A stretch of DNA of 64,000 nucleotides from Azospirillum sp. TSO35-2 (lineage in GTDB: Bacteria > Pseudomonadota > Alphaproteobacteria > Azospirillales > Azospirillaceae): the NCBI RefSeq assembly GCF_003116095.1, contig NZ_LGRA01000021.1, positions 1-64,000 on the forward strand, written 5' to 3'. A program made the position numbers and the translations under genes. Of this stretch, positions 10,050 to 20,956 are shown piece after piece (position 1 is the first letter of the stretch; each line of letters starts with the position of its first letter). The notes beneath the pieces are model-generated. The model searched no databases, was not told where the DNA came from, and saw only the letters and a list, made by a program, of their open reading frames with translations.

Positions 10050-11654
10050 TTGACCGTCACCGACACGCTGCCCGTCCCGGCCCGGCTGGGCCGCGTCTCC
10101 ATGCGTCTTGCCGCGCTGTCCGGCTGGCGCCGGCTGGCCGCCGCCGCCGCCCTGGGCGGGCTCGCCACCCTTGCGCTGCCGCCGGTGGACGCGCTGCCGG
10201 TCCTGCTGGTCGCCTTCCCGGGCCTGATCTGGCTGCTGGAGGGCGCGCGGAGCGGGCGCAGCGCCTTCGCCATCGGCTGGTTCTTCGGGTTCGGCCACCA
10301 TCTGCTGGGGCTCTACTGGATCAGCGCCGCCCTGTTCACCGACATCGGGCGATTCTGGTGGGCGCTGCCGCTGTCGGCGGTCGGGCTGCCCATCCTGCTG
10401 GCGATGTTCAGCGGCGCCGCCACCCTGACCTTCCACGCGCTGCGGGGTCGCGGCGCCGGCGGCGGTCTGGCCCGGCCGCTGCTGTTCGCCGCCTGCTGGT
10501 GCCTGTGGGAATGGCTGCGCGGCCATGTCCTCACCGGTTTCCCATGGAACCTGATCGGCTATGGCTGGGTCGGGGTGCTGCCGGTGCTGCAGACCGCGGC
10601 GCTGATCGGTATCTATGGCCTGACCCTGGTGACGGTGCTGGTGGCGTCGCTGCCCGCCGCCCTGCCCGACCCTGCCAGCACGCCGCGCCGCGCCTGGGCG
10701 GGGTTCGCCGCCGGACTGGCGCTGCTGGCGGCGCTGGGCGGCTGGGGAACGTGGCGGCTGGCCGGCGCGGTGGACGAGCCGGTGCCCGGCGTTCGGCTGC
10801 GGCTGGTCCAGGCCGCCATCGACCAGCGGCTGAAATGGGCGCCGGCCGAGCGGGTTCAGCATTTCCAGAGCCACCTCGCCCTGTCGGCCGCACCGCCCGT
10901 CGATCCGTCGGCCCCGCCGCCGAACGTGATCATCTGGCCGGAGACCGCCGTCCCCTTCTTCGTCGAGGACGACGCGCGGGTGCGGCAGGCCCTGGCCTCG
11001 GTCATACCGTCCGGCGGGTTGCTGATCACCGGGGCGCCGCGCACCGACCTCGATACCTCCGGTGAGCGGCATTATTACAACAGTCTGATCGCGGTGGACG
11101 GCAGCGGCGCGGTGGTCGGCAGCTTCGACAAGTTCCACCTCGTCCCCTTCGGCGAGTACATGCCGCTGCGCCGCTGGGTGCCGGTCGACGCCATCGCCAC
11201 CAACGGGGCCGAGTTCTCCCCCGGCCCCGGACCGCGCACCCTTCACCTGGGGACGGACCTGCCCCCCCTCAGCCCGCTGATCTGCTACGAGGGCATCTTC
11301 CCCGGCGCGGTGATCGACGGTACCGACCGGCCGCAATGGCTGCTGAACCTGACCAACGACGCCTGGTACGGCCACACCGCCGGACCGCACCAGCATTTCG
11401 CCATCAACCAGGTCCGGGCCGTCGAGGAAGGGCTGCCGCTCGTGCGCGTGGCGAATACGGGAATTTCCGGGGTGGTCGACGCCTACGGACGTGTGCAACA
11501 ATTGCTCGGTCTGGGTGAGCGAGGGTTCATCGATACCACGTTACCGAAAGCACCGCAGGGAGCCACACCCTACGCCCGTATTAGGGACTGGATGTTCGGC
11601 ATACTGCTTATTGCCTGTTTCTTTGGGTCCTTGGTCTCGCGATATCACCGGTGA
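10050..11654 (+). CDS. lnt: Apolipoprotein N-acyltransferase Lnt
   Basis: A 534-residue inner-membrane enzyme that adds the third acyl chain to lipoproteins. About seven N-terminal transmembrane helices precede a nitrilase-fold domain whose catalytic triad is visible as E298 (IIWPETAVPF), K361 (FDKFHLVPFGEYMPL) and C412 (LICYEGIFPG). A C-terminal helix follows. It starts at a TTG; an ATG 17 codons later (MRLAALSGWRR) is an alternative. The 176-base gap after corC contains nothing recognised. Confidence 0.96.
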   Translation: MTVTDTLPVPARLGRVSMRLAALSGWRRLAAAAALGGLATLALPPVDALPVLLVAFPGLIWLLEGARSGRSAFAIGWFFGFGHHLLGLYWISAALFTDIGRFWWALPLSAVGLPILLAMFSGAATLTFHALRGRGAGGGLARPLLFAACWCLWEWLRGHVLTGFPWNLIGYGWVGVLPVLQTAALIGIYGLTLVTVLVASLPAALPDPASTPRRAWAGFAAGLALLAALGGWGTWRLAGAVDEPVPGVRLRLVQAAIDQRLKWAPAERVQHFQSHLALSAAPPVDPSAPPPNVIIWPETAVPFFVEDDARVRQALASVIPSGGLLITGAPRTDLDTSGERHYYNSLIAVDGSGAVVGSFDKFHLVPFGEYMPLRRWVPVDAIATNGAEFSPGPGPRTLHLGTDLPPLSPLICYEGIFPGAVIDGTDRPQWLLNLTNDAWYGHTAGPHQHFAINQVRAVEEGLPLVRVANTGISGVVDAYGRVQQLLGLGERGFIDTTLPKAPQGATPYARIRDWMFGILLIACFFGSLVSRYHR

Positions 11655-11723
11655 CGCCGCAATACGGGCATTCCGCCCCCACGTGTGAAGAAAATTCGTG
11701 TGACAGGTTTGACGCAAGCACAC

Positions 11724-11752
11724 TTGACTGCATACGTGGATATGTCTTAACT
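11724..11752 (+). promoter_or_regulatory. Candidate promoter and operator of the HTH regulator gene
   Basis: TTGACT (11724-11729), a 17-bp spacer and TTAACT (11747-11752). Immediately downstream, where transcription would begin, lies the inverted repeat GGTTG-CA-CAACC (11754-11765), a plausible autoregulatory operator. Confidence 0.45.
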
Positions 11753-11783
11753 AGGTTGCACAACCGTTACAGGGATAGACGAG

Positions 11784-12278
11784 ATGCAAACAGAAACTGG
11801 AGCGCCGCGCGGGCGCCGTGCGGGTGCCGGCCGTCCGAAGACCGGAAAGCCGAATCCGATCGACGTGCATGTCGGATCCCGCGTCCGTCTGCGCCGCACT
11901 TTGCTCGGAATGAGCCAGGAGAAGCTGGGCGAGGCCATCGGCCTGACCTTCCAGCAGGTGCAGAAGTACGAACGCGGCGCGAACCGCATCGGCGCGTCCC
12001 GCCTGTTCGATCTCAGCCGCGTCCTGGACGTGCCGGTGTCGTTCTTCTTCGACGACATGCCGGCCGACGCCGCCGCCGCCCGGGTCGAGGACGATGAGGA
12101 CGGCAACCCCGTCGAAGAGCGGGCCGCCGGCGCTTACGAGCCCGACCCGATGGCCAAGCGCGAGACGCTGGAACTGGTCCGTGCCTACTACAAGATCAGC
12201 GATCCGTCGGTGCGCAAGCGCCTGTTCGAGCTGACCAAGGCCGTCGCCAGCGCCGCCGTGGCCGAAGCTGCGGCGTAA
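11784..12278 (+). CDS. XRE-family helix-turn-helix transcriptional regulator
   Basis: A 164-residue protein. A Gly/Arg-rich N-terminus precedes an HTH_3 domain at about residues 28-85 (HVGSRVRLRRTLLGMSQEKL, then IGLTFQQVQKYERGANRIGA). An acidic linker and a C-terminal helix (ETLELVRAYYKISDPSVRKR) follow. This arrangement is widespread in alphaproteobacteria, often beside metK, where it may sense growth state. The regulatory target here is inferred from position only. Confidence 0.9.
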   Translation: MQTETGAPRGRRAGAGRPKTGKPNPIDVHVGSRVRLRRTLLGMSQEKLGEAIGLTFQQVQKYERGANRIGASRLFDLSRVLDVPVSFFFDDMPADAAAARVEDDEDGNPVEERAAGAYEPDPMAKRETLELVRAYYKISDPSVRKRLFELTKAVASAAVAEAAA

Positions 12279-12305
12279 CACCACACGGCCTTGCCTTCGC
12301 CGAAC

Positions 12306-12336
12306 GGGGGAACGCGCGGCTTGACCGCGCTCCCCC
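12306..12336 (+). terminator. Terminator-like hairpin after the HTH regulator
   Basis: GGGGGA...GCGCGG pairs with CCGCGC-TCCCCC around a short loop, 28 bases after the stop codon. The downstream T tract is poor, so it may be a partial terminator ahead of metK. Confidence 0.45.
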
Positions 12337-12504
12337 TTCGTCTACGTGCGGTGCGCCAAGGGGTCCCGAACTGCCACCGGCAGTTTTCTTGACCTCGGGG
12401 AAATTCCTTGTCAAAACCGGTCTTGGATCGGTGTCCTGCGGCCGCTGTACCGATCTGTCGTTTCGACTTATGAAATAGCGCGCCGCCGAATGCCGAGGTT
12501 CCCC

Positions 12505-13674
12505 GTGGCAAAGCTGAATTATGTCTTCACCAGCGAGTCCGTGTCGGAAGGTCATCCCGACAAGGTTTGTGACCGCATCTCCGACGCCATCGTCGACCTC
12601 TATCTTTCGCACGACCCCCACGCGCGCGTCGCGGTGGAGACGCTCGCCACCACCAACCAGGTCGTGCTGGCCGGCGAAGTCCGCGGGCCCGACAGCATCA
12701 AAGCCGAGCAGATGGTCGAAGTCGCCCGCGCCGCGGTGAAGGACATCGGCTACGAGCAGGACGGCTTCCACTGGGAAAAGATGGACGTCAAGTGCTTCGT
12801 CCACTCCCAGTCCGCCGACATCGCCGTCGGTGTCGACGCCGCCGGCAACAAGGACGAGGGTGCCGGCGACCAGGGCATCATGTTCGGCTACGCCTGCCGG
12901 GAAACCCCGGCGCTGATGCCCGCGCCGATCTACTACTCCCACGCCATCCTGAAGTCGCTGGCCGAAGCGCGCCATTCCGGCGCCGCCCCGCAGCTCGGTC
13001 CCGACGCCAAGAGCCAGGTGACGCTGCAGTACATCAACGGCAAGCCGACCCGCGCCACCGCCATCGTGCTGTCGACCCAGCACGCCGAGGGGCTGGACCA
13101 GGACGCCGTGCGTGAGATCGTGCTGCCGCACATCGTGAACTGCCTGCCGGAAGGCTGGATGTGCGATGCGCCGAACCTGTACGTCAACCCGACCGGCCGC
13201 TTCGTCATCGGCGGTCCGGACGGCGACGCCGGCCTGACCGGGCGCAAGATCATCGTCGACACCTACGGCGGCGCGGCCCCGCACGGCGGCGGCGCCTTCT
13301 CCGGCAAGGACCCGACCAAGGTCGACCGTTCGGCGGCCTACGCCGCGCGCTACCTCGCCAAGAACGTCGTTGCGGCGGAGCTGGCGGAGAAGTGCACGAT
13401 CCAGGTGTCCTACGCCATCGGCGTGTCGAAGCCGCTGTCGGTCTATGTCGACACCCACGGCACCGGCAACGTCGACGAGGACCGTCTGTCCGACGTGCTG
13501 CAGCAGCTGGTCGACCTCAGCCCGCGCGGCATCCGCACGCATCTGGGCCTGAACAAGCCGATCTACGCCCGCACGGCCGCCTACGGCCATTTCGGCCGCG
13601 AGCCGGACGTGGACGGCGGCTTCTCCTGGGAGAAGACCGACCTGGTCGCCGATCTGCGCACCGCCTTCACCTGA
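12505..13674 (+). CDS. metK: S-adenosylmethionine synthetase MetK
   Basis: Makes SAM from methionine and ATP. The family motifs are [29 protein letters not shown] and [19 protein letters not shown] (phosphate loop). The GTG at 12505 has GAGG seven to ten bases upstream and gives 389 residues with the canonical beginning [19 protein letters not shown]. An in-frame ATG lies five codons upstream. No recognisable SAM riboswitch was found in the leader. Confidence 0.97.
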   Translation: MAKLNYVFTSESVSEGHPDKVCDRISDAIVDLYLSHDPHARVAVETLATTNQVVLAGEVRGPDSIKAEQMVEVARAAVKDIGYEQDGFHWEKMDVKCFVHSQSADIAVGVDAAGNKDEGAGDQGIMFGYACRETPALMPAPIYYSHAILKSLAEARHSGAAPQLGPDAKSQVTLQYINGKPTRATAIVLSTQHAEGLDQDAVREIVLPHIVNCLPEGWMCDAPNLYVNPTGRFVIGGPDGDAGLTGRKIIVDTYGGAAPHGGGAFSGKDPTKVDRSAAYAARYLAKNVVAAELAEKCTIQVSYAIGVSKPLSVYVDTHGTGNVDEDRLSDVLQQLVDLSPRGIRTHLGLNKPIYARTAAYGHFGREPDVDGGFSWEKTDLVADLRTAFT

Positions 13675-13697
13675 ACGCGCACATCCGTGTCTTGGGA

Positions 13698-13734
13698 AAC
13701 GCAGGGGCCGGAAACGGCCCCTGCGTTCTTTTTT
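13698..13734 (+). terminator. Intrinsic terminator of metK
   Basis: A perfect 13-bp stem, AACGCAGGGGCCG/CGGCCCCTGCGTT, around GAAA, followed by CTTTTTT. It separates metK from trmB. Confidence 0.92.
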
Positions 13735-13767
13735 AGAGACCCCCTCTTTTCCGAACTGCGTCCCGCC

Positions 13768-14508
13768 ATGACCGATCCCAAGCCGTCCGATCCCATGTCC
13801 CCCGATCTGGGCCCCGACTCCGGCACCCGCCTGTTCGGACGCCGCAAGGGCCGCCCGCTGCGCAAGCGCCGGACGGAGCTGATCGGCACGCTGCTGCCGA
13901 CCCTGGAGATCCCGGTGCCCAAGCCCGGCGACCGCCTGGATCCGGCGACCCTGTTCGCAGCCCCCAGGCGCGACATCTGGCTGGAGGTCGGGTTCGGCAG
14001 CGGCCATCACCTCGCCTGGCAGGCGCGCCACAACCCGGACGTCGGCATCATCGGCGCCGAACCCTTCGTCAACGGGGTCGCCGCCCTGCTCGGCCTGCTG
14101 GAGGATGACGGGCTGGAGGACAATGTCCGGGTCCTGCCCGACGATGCCCGGCCGCTGCTGGATGCCCTGCCGGACGCGTCGATCGGCCGCGCCTTCGTGC
14201 TGTTCGCCGACCCCTGGCCGAAGAAGCGCCACGCCGACCGCCGCTTCATCGGGCCGGAGAACCTGCCGCGGCTGGCCCGCGTGCTGAAGGACGGGGCGGA
14301 GCTGCGGCTGGCCAGCGACGACATGGGTCTGGTGCGCTGGATGCTGGAACACACGGTCAAGCACCCCGACTTCGAATGGACGGCCCGACGCCCGGCGGAC
14401 TGGCGGGTCCGGCCCGACGATTGGCCGGCGACGCGCTACGAGGAAAAGGCGATCATCGCCGGCCGCAAGCCGGTTTTCCTGCGCTTCGTCCGCCGCCCGC
14501 GCGCCTGA
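13768..14508 (+). CDS. trmB: tRNA (guanine-46-N7)-methyltransferase TrmB
   Basis: A 246-residue SAM-dependent methyltransferase forming m7G46 in the tRNA variable loop. Motif I is LEVGFGSGHHLAWQA, and FADPWPKKRHADRRF is the family hallmark. The N-terminal part (RRKGRPLRKRR) is basic and probably contacts tRNA. The ATG at 13768 follows the metK terminator; the frame extends upstream through the terminator, but that part is not credible. Confidence 0.95.
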   Translation: MTDPKPSDPMSPDLGPDSGTRLFGRRKGRPLRKRRTELIGTLLPTLEIPVPKPGDRLDPATLFAAPRRDIWLEVGFGSGHHLAWQARHNPDVGIIGAEPFVNGVAALLGLLEDDGLEDNVRVLPDDARPLLDALPDASIGRAFVLFADPWPKKRHADRRFIGPENLPRLARVLKDGAELRLASDDMGLVRWMLEHTVKHPDFEWTARRPADWRVRPDDWPATRYEEKAIIAGRKPVFLRFVRRPRA

Positions 14509-14598
14509 TCGCGCCTGAACGCGGTCCATCGCAGCCGCCGATCCCCAGCCGCCCGTCACGCTTATCGCGGCCGTTGCACCGACCGTTCCGGAAAAGGC

Positions 14599-14626
14599 TT
14601 GCGGCTTCGGGCGGAATGGCTATATT
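14599..14626 (+). promoter_or_regulatory. Candidate promoter of the rimP-nusA-infB operon
   Basis: TTGCGG (14599-14604), a 16-bp spacer and TATATT (14621-14626), about 180 bases before rimP. Transcription would begin near 14633 and run into the leader hairpins. Confidence 0.5.
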
Positions 14627-14632
14627 CAGCCT

Positions 14633-14715
14633 CTGAGAACCCATACGGATCGGCGGCCCGGGCAACCGGGCCGGCGAGACGCTTTGCGGGTGGGCTTTTG
14701 CCCACTTATTTTTTT
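14633..14715 (+). ncRNA. rimP operon leader RNA with terminal hairpin (rimP-leader-like)
   Basis: Downstream of the promoter is a perfect 8-bp hairpin with a GCAA tetraloop (CGGCCCGG/CCGGGCCG, 14654-14673), followed at 14690 by a terminator. A two-hairpin leader with a terminator-like second stem before rimP resembles the rimP-leader RNA motif described from Rhizobiales; that assignment is from memory and untested here. The RNA could be an attenuator or a short free transcript. A third small hairpin, GCGTGT-GGCA-ACACGC, follows at 14720-14735. Confidence 0.5.
14690..14715 (+). terminator. Intrinsic terminator (attenuator) in the rimP leader
   Basis: Stem GTGGGC/GCCCAC around TTTT, followed by TTATTTTTTT. 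It sits between the promoter and rimP, so the operon must read through it or be controlled by it. Confidence 0.75.
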
Positions 14716-14804
14716 ATCAGCGTGTGGCAACACGCGCTTCCTAAACCTCGTGTTGTGGAAACCTCGTCCGGTTCGATCCCGGCCGCAGGCTCAGGTCAGG
14801 TGGA

Positions 14805-15305
14805 ATGGACGCTTCAGGTCGCATCGAACAGATCATCACGCCGTCAATCGAAGCCATGGGCTATGAGGTCGTGCGCGTTCAGATCTCCGGCGGCCAGCGC
14901 GCGGTTCTCCAGATCATGGCGGAACGCGCCGACGGCGCGCCCATGACGGTCGAGGATTGCGCCGACATCAGCCGGTCCGTTTCCGCCCTGCTGGACGTGG
15001 AAGACCCGATCCGCGAGGCTTATACACTGGAGGTCAGCTCGCCCGGCATCGACCGGCCGCTGACCCGACTGAAGGATTTCGAGCGTTTCGCCGGCTTCGA
15101 AGCCAGGCTTGAGACCCGACAGGCCGCCGACGGCCGCAAACGTTTCAAGGGCATGCTGAAGGGCGTCGAGGACGGCCTGGTGTGCATCGATACCGAACAG
15201 GGAGCCGCCCGGCTGGAGTTCGACAACATCCTGCGCGCCAAGCTGGTGCTGACGGACGATCTGATCCGCGCCAGCCAGGAGCAGCAGGACGGCCACCAGG
15301 CCTGA
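14805..15305 (+). CDS. rimP: Ribosome maturation factor RimP
   Basis: A 166-residue protein needed for 30S subunit assembly. The N-terminal alpha/beta domain includes [34 protein letters not shown] and [15 protein letters not shown] (family hallmark), and an SH3-like C-terminal domain follows. First gene of the rimP-nusA-ylxR-infB-rbfA-truB-rpsO-pnp series, with nusA 91 bases downstream. Confidence 0.96.
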   Translation: MDASGRIEQIITPSIEAMGYEVVRVQISGGQRAVLQIMAERADGAPMTVEDCADISRSVSALLDVEDPIREAYTLEVSSPGIDRPLTRLKDFERFAGFEARLETRQAADGRKRFKGMLKGVEDGLVCIDTEQGAARLEFDNILRAKLVLTDDLIRASQEQQDGHQA

Positions 15306-15396
15306 CGGGTTCAGGACTGACCGGCTGACGCCGACCCGCCGTCCATGCATAACGCAAGACCGGCATCACGCAAGACCGACTCAGGAAGTGTAACGG

Positions 15397-16950
<1,554 letters not shown>

Positions 16951-17008
16951 CAAGGGCCCGCACGCCGATTGGAACAATTTTGGGACCGCGTGAGCGGATG
17001 ACGATCGG

Positions 17009-17770
17009 ATGACCGAACGGAACGACGAACGGACACCGACCGCCGCCGAGGACGCGGTGCCCGACCTCGACGCTGCAGAGCACGAGGTCGCAGAGACGGA
17101 ACGCCTGCCGGCGGACGACGAGAAGGGGCCCCTGCGCCGCTGCATCGCGTCGGGCACGGTCCACCCGAAGGGGGGTATGATCCGGTTCGTGATCGCCCCC
17201 GACGGCGAGGTGGTTCCGGATCTGGAAGAAGCGCTGCCTGGCCGAGGCCTTTGGGTCACGGCCGACCGGGATGCCCTGGCGAAGGCCATGAGCAAATCGG
17301 TGTTCGCCAAGGCGGCACGGCGGGCGGTCAAGGTGCCGCCCGATCTGGCCGAAAGGCTGGACCGGCTGCTGGAGCGGCGTTGTCTGAACGGCTTGGGCCT
17401 CGCCCGCCGTGCCGGACACGTCCTGGCGGGGTATGAGAAGGTGCGCGAGGCGTTGAAGGCCAACCAGGTCGGTCGTGCGGGTCCCCCGCCGGCCCTGCTG
17501 GTCGAAGCCGCCGACGGCTCGCTGGACCAGCGCGGCAAGGTGACGGCGCTCGCGCCGTCGCTGCCCGTGATCGACCTGTTCGTGTCGTCGGCCTTGGCCG
17601 CGGCGCTGGGGCGCGATCACGCGGTGCACGCCGTTGTGGCGCGGGGCAGGCTGGCTTCAGGGCTGGCCCGCGACGCGGCCCGCCTCAAGGGACTCCGAGG
17701 TCCTGCGGGGCAACAGGTATCTGATAAGGGCTGGGGAGTCGGCGATTCGGCCGGCCGGCCTGCGATGTAA
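17009..17770 (+). CDS. ylxR: YlxR/L7Ae two-domain RNA-binding protein
   Basis: A 253-residue protein. A YlxR (DUF448) domain (about residues 40-115: GPLRRCIASGTVHPKGGMIR and LPGRGLWVTADRDAL) is followed by an L7Ae/L30e-like domain (about 125-210: GLARRAGHVLAGYEKVREAL). This fused form is common in alphaproteobacteria, whereas Firmicutes carry the two as separate genes. Its place between nusA and infB is conserved. It probably binds structured RNA; no enzymatic role is known. The acidic N-terminal 40 residues are unassigned. Confidence 0.92.
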   Translation: MTERNDERTPTAAEDAVPDLDAAEHEVAETERLPADDEKGPLRRCIASGTVHPKGGMIRFVIAPDGEVVPDLEEALPGRGLWVTADRDALAKAMSKSVFAKAARRAVKVPPDLAERLDRLLERRCLNGLGLARRAGHVLAGYEKVREALKANQVGRAGPPPALLVEAADGSLDQRGKVTALAPSLPVIDLFVSSALAAALGRDHAVHAVVARGRLASGLARDAARLKGLRGPAGQQVSDKGWGVGDSAGRPAM

Positions 17771-17791
17771 CGTCTGACCACTCGGGAACCG

Positions 17792-20650
17792 ATGACCGAT
17801 AGCAACGACCAGGACCAGAAAAAAGTCTTGCACCTAACCGGCGCCAGCAAAGGAAAGCTGGAGTCGAAGAAGCCGGTCGAGACCCAGGTCCGGCAGAGCT
17901 TCTCCCATGGCCGGTCAAAAGCGGTGACCGTCGAGGTCAAGCGCAAGCGTCATGTTGAAAAGGGTGCCGTGCCCGGCGTCGCCGACGGCGGCGCCGCCGC
18001 CCGTCAGGCTGCCCAGGGCCTGCCCATTCGCGGTGCGTCGGGGGGCCAGCGGCCCCGCGGCGGCGGTGCCCCTGCCGGGCGCCAGTTGACCCGTGAAGAG
18101 CTGGAATCGCGCCTGCGCGCGCTTCGTGGCGCCGCCGCGTTCGAAGAACAGCGCCGTGTCGAGGCCGAGGAAGAGGCGGTCCGCGCCGAAGCCCGCGCCG
18201 TCGAGGCCGCCGAACGCGCCGCCGCTGAACCGGAGATCGCTCCGCCCGACGCCGCCCCGCCGGCATCCGCCGATGCCCAGGCCCCGGCCCCGGCCGCGCA
18301 GGACGACATGCCGCCCGTCATCCTGGACGCCGACACCTTGCGCCAGCGCGAGCTGGACGAGATGCGCGCCATCCAGGAGGCCGAGCGCAAGATCGCCGAA
18401 GAGGCCGAGCGCCGCCGCAAGGAAGAAGAAGCCAAGCGCAAGGAAGTCGAGGACGCCAAGCGTCGCGACGCCGAGCCGGCGCCCCGCCGTGACGGCGGCC
18501 GCGACGGCGCCGGCCGCGATGGCGCGCGTCCGGTGGGTGCCCGTCCGGGTGCCGACCAGCGCCCCGGTGGCGCCGCTCCGGCCCGCCCCGCCGCCGACGC
18601 CGCTCCCGGCCGTCCGCAGCCGGGCGTCGGTGCCGCCCCGGCCCGCGCCGAGGAAGAGGACGACACCCGCCGCAAGGGTGGGCGCAGTGGTGCTCCGGCC
18701 AAGGCCGCGCCGGCCCGTCCGGCCGCCAAGGCTCCGGTCGGCGCCGACCGCCGCAAGGGCTCCAAGATGACCGTCTCGCAGGCGCTCAGCGACGATGGCA
18801 GCGACCGCACCCGGTCGCTGGCCGCCGTGCGCCGTGCCCGCGAGCGTGAACGCCTGCGCCAGATGAGCCGTCAGGAGACGGCGAAGGTCACCCGCGACGT
18901 CGTGCTGCCGGAAGTCATCACCGTCCAGGAGCTGGCCAACCGCATGGCCGAGCGTGGCGCCGACGTCATCAAGGCGCTGATGCGCATGGGCGTGATGGCC
19001 ACCATCAACCAGACCATCGACGCCGACACCGCCGAGCTGCTGATCACCGAGTTCGGGCACCGCGTCCGCCGCGTGTCGGAGGCCGACGTCGAAATCGGCC
19101 TGCGCGCCACCGAGGAAGAGGGTGCGGTCCTGGTCTCGCGTCCCCCGGTCGTCACGATCATGGGCCACGTCGACCACGGCAAGACCTCGCTGCTCGACGC
19201 GCTGCGCCAGACCGACGTGGTGTCGGGCGAGGCCGGCGGCATCACCCAGCACATCGGCGCCTATCAGGTGCAGCTGGAGTCGGGTGCGAAGATCACCTTC
19301 ATCGACACACCCGGTCACGCCGCCTTCACCGAGATGCGTGCCCGCGGCGCCAACGTCACCGACGTGGTCGTGCTGGTGGTCGCCGCCAACGACGGCGTCA
19401 TGCCGCAGACCATCGAGGCGATCCGCCACGCCAAGGCCGCCAAGGTTCCGATCATCGTCGCCATCAACAAGTGCGACCTGCCGGATGCCAAGCCGGAGCG
19501 TGTCCGCCAGGAACTGCTCCAGCACGAGCTGGTGGTGGAAGAGATGGGCGGCGATGTGCTCGACGTCGAGGTGTCGGCCAAGGCCAAGCTCAACCTGCAC
19601 AAGCTGGAAGAGGCCATCCTGCTCCAGGCGGAAATCCTGGAGCTGCGCGCCAACTCCGAGCGGGCCGCCGAAGGCGTCGTCATCGAGGCGAAGCTGGAGC
19701 GTGGTCGCGGTTCGGTGGCCACCGTGCTGGTCCAGCGCGGCACGCTGAAGGTCGGCGACGTGTTCGTGACCGGTGCCGAATGGGGCCGCGTCCGCGCCCT
19801 GATCAACGACCGCGGCCAGACCGTCAACGAGGCGGCCCCGGCCGTGCCCGTGGAGGTCCTGGGCCTGAACGGCACGCCGATGGCCGGCGACGACTTCTCC
19901 GTCGTCGAGTCCGAAGCCCGTGCCCGCGAGATCGCCGAGTTCCGCCAGCGCAAGAAGCGCGAAGCGGCGGTGGCGGCCTCGGCCCGCGGTTCGCTGCAGG
20001 ACATGTTCAGCCGCATCCAGGCCGGCGAGGCCAAGGAACTGCCGGTCGTCATCAAGGGCGACGTGCAGGGCTCGATCGAAGCCATCGCCAGCTCGCTGGA
20101 GAAGCTCACGGCCGAGAACACCGAGGTCAAGGTCCGCGTCCTGCACAACTCGGTCGGTGCGATCAACGAGTCCGACATCACGCTGGCGAACGCGTCCAAC
20201 GCGATGATCATCGGCTTCAACGTCCGCGCCAACCCGCAGGCCCGCGACCTCGCCAAGCGCGACGGCGTGGAGATCCGCTACTACTCGATCATCTACAACG
20301 TGATCGACGACGTGAAGGCGGCGCTGACCGGTCTGCTGTCGCCGACGCTGCGGGAACGCTTCATCGGTTACGCGACGATCCGCGAGGTGTTCAACATCAC
20401 GAAGGTCGGCAAGGTTGCCGGTTGTATGGTCACGCAGGGCACCGTCAAGCGCGGCGCCGGCGTCCGCCTGCTGCGCGACAACGTCGTCATTCACGAAGGC
20501 ACGCTCAAGACGCTCAAGCGCTTCAAGGACGAGGTCAAGGACGTCCGCGAGGGTTACGAGTGCGGCATGGCCTTCGAGAACTACGACAACATCCAGGCCG
20601 GCGACCAGATCGAAGCCTTCGAGATCGAGGAAATCGCTCGGGAGCTGTAA
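17792..20650 (+). CDS. infB: Translation initiation factor IF-2
   Basis: A 952-residue GTPase that brings initiator tRNA to the 30S subunit. A long, low-complexity N-terminus rich in Arg, Ala, Pro and Glu (about residues 40-330) precedes the conserved IF2_N segment and the G domain: [12 protein letters not shown] near residue 457, then DTPGHAAF and NKCD. Domains II, III and IV complete it, ending EIEEIAREL. The ATG at 17792 lies 21 bases after ylxR, so the genes are probably cotranscribed. Confidence 0.98.
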   Translation: MTDSNDQDQKKVLHLTGASKGKLESKKPVETQVRQSFSHGRSKAVTVEVKRKRHVEKGAVPGVADGGAAARQAAQGLPIRGASGGQRPRGGGAPAGRQLTREELESRLRALRGAAAFEEQRRVEAEEEAVRAEARAVEAAERAAAEPEIAPPDAAPPASADAQAPAPAAQDDMPPVILDADTLRQRELDEMRAIQEAERKIAEEAERRRKEEEAKRKEVEDAKRRDAEPAPRRDGGRDGAGRDGARPVGARPGADQRPGGAAPARPAADAAPGRPQPGVGAAPARAEEEDDTRRKGGRSGAPAKAAPARPAAKAPVGADRRKGSKMTVSQALSDDGSDRTRSLAAVRRARERERLRQMSRQETAKVTRDVVLPEVITVQELANRMAERGADVIKALMRMGVMATINQTIDADTAELLITEFGHRVRRVSEADVEIGLRATEEEGAVLVSRPPVVTIMGHVDHGKTSLLDALRQTDVVSGEAGGITQHIGAYQVQLESGAKITFIDTPGHAAFTEMRARGANVTDVVVLVVAANDGVMPQTIEAIRHAKAAKVPIIVAINKCDLPDAKPERVRQELLQHELVVEEMGGDVLDVEVSAKAKLNLHKLEEAILLQAEILELRANSERAAEGVVIEAKLERGRGSVATVLVQRGTLKVGDVFVTGAEWGRVRALINDRGQTVNEAAPAVPVEVLGLNGTPMAGDDFSVVESEARAREIAEFRQRKKREAAVAASARGSLQDMFSRIQAGEAKELPVVIKGDVQGSIEAIASSLEKLTAENTEVKVRVLHNSVGAINESDITLANASNAMIIGFNVRANPQARDLAKRDGVEIRYYSIIYNVIDDVKAALTGLLSPTLRERFIGYATIREVFNITKVGKVAGCMVTQGTVKRGAGVRLLRDNVVIHEGTLKTLKRFKDEVKDVREGYECGMAFENYDNIQAGDQIEAFEIEEIAREL

Positions 20651-20674
20651 GGTCGACGCTGTAGGATCGACGGC

Positions 20675-20740
20675 CCGCCCGGCCCCTTCCGGCCCATCTT
20701 GCGATGGATCACCGGAGCGGGCCGGGCGGTTCTTCTTCTG
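20675..20740 (+). terminator. Large hairpin after infB, possible terminator
   Basis: CCGCCCGGCCC (20675-20685) pairs with GGGCCGGGCGG (20719-20729) across a 33-base loop, followed by TTCTTCTTCTG. The stem is strong but the T tract is interrupted, so it may act as a processing or partial termination site. Confidence 0.5.
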
Positions 20741-20830
20741 TGTGGGGGCGTGGGACATGTCCTGCGCCCTATTTCACTGCGGTGATCGGAACTTCTGTTG
20801 CTTTGCTCCCGCGGGAGCAGCCGACACAAA

Positions 20831-20884
20831 CCCCCACCCCATCCCCTCCCCCAATGGGAACGGTTCAGGGGTAGGTTGGGGTGG
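20831..20884. repeat. GC-rich palindromic intergenic repeat, copy 2 (diverged)
   Basis: CCCCACCCCATCCCCTCCCCC is balanced by GGGTAGGTTGGGGTGG. It shares the pyrimidine/purine arm design and the GGGGNAGGTT element with the other copies but lacks the CGCTTCGCG-type core. Confidence 0.55.
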
Positions 20885-20956
20885 CAGGTCCCCATGTGTG
20901 ATCAGCCGGAGACCTGAACCGGCCCCGGCACAAGACACCGACGAAAGACATCGACC

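Larger units (their letters stand above)
20651..20956. other. infB-rbfA spacer
   Basis: 306 bases holding the infB hairpin (20675-20740) and repeat copy 2 (20831-20884). Nothing else is recognised. Confidence 0.6.

Noticed and set aside
12337-12504. Possible SAM riboswitch before metK
   Set aside because: The leader shows no pseudoknot or conserved segment that I can match to SAM-II, SAM-V or SAM/SAH classes, although a covariance search was not possible.
14736-14795. tRNA-like segment ahead of rimP
   Set aside because: No acceptor stem or D arm can be folded, and the anticodon stem does not pair. Not called as a tRNA; kept only as a low-interest observation.
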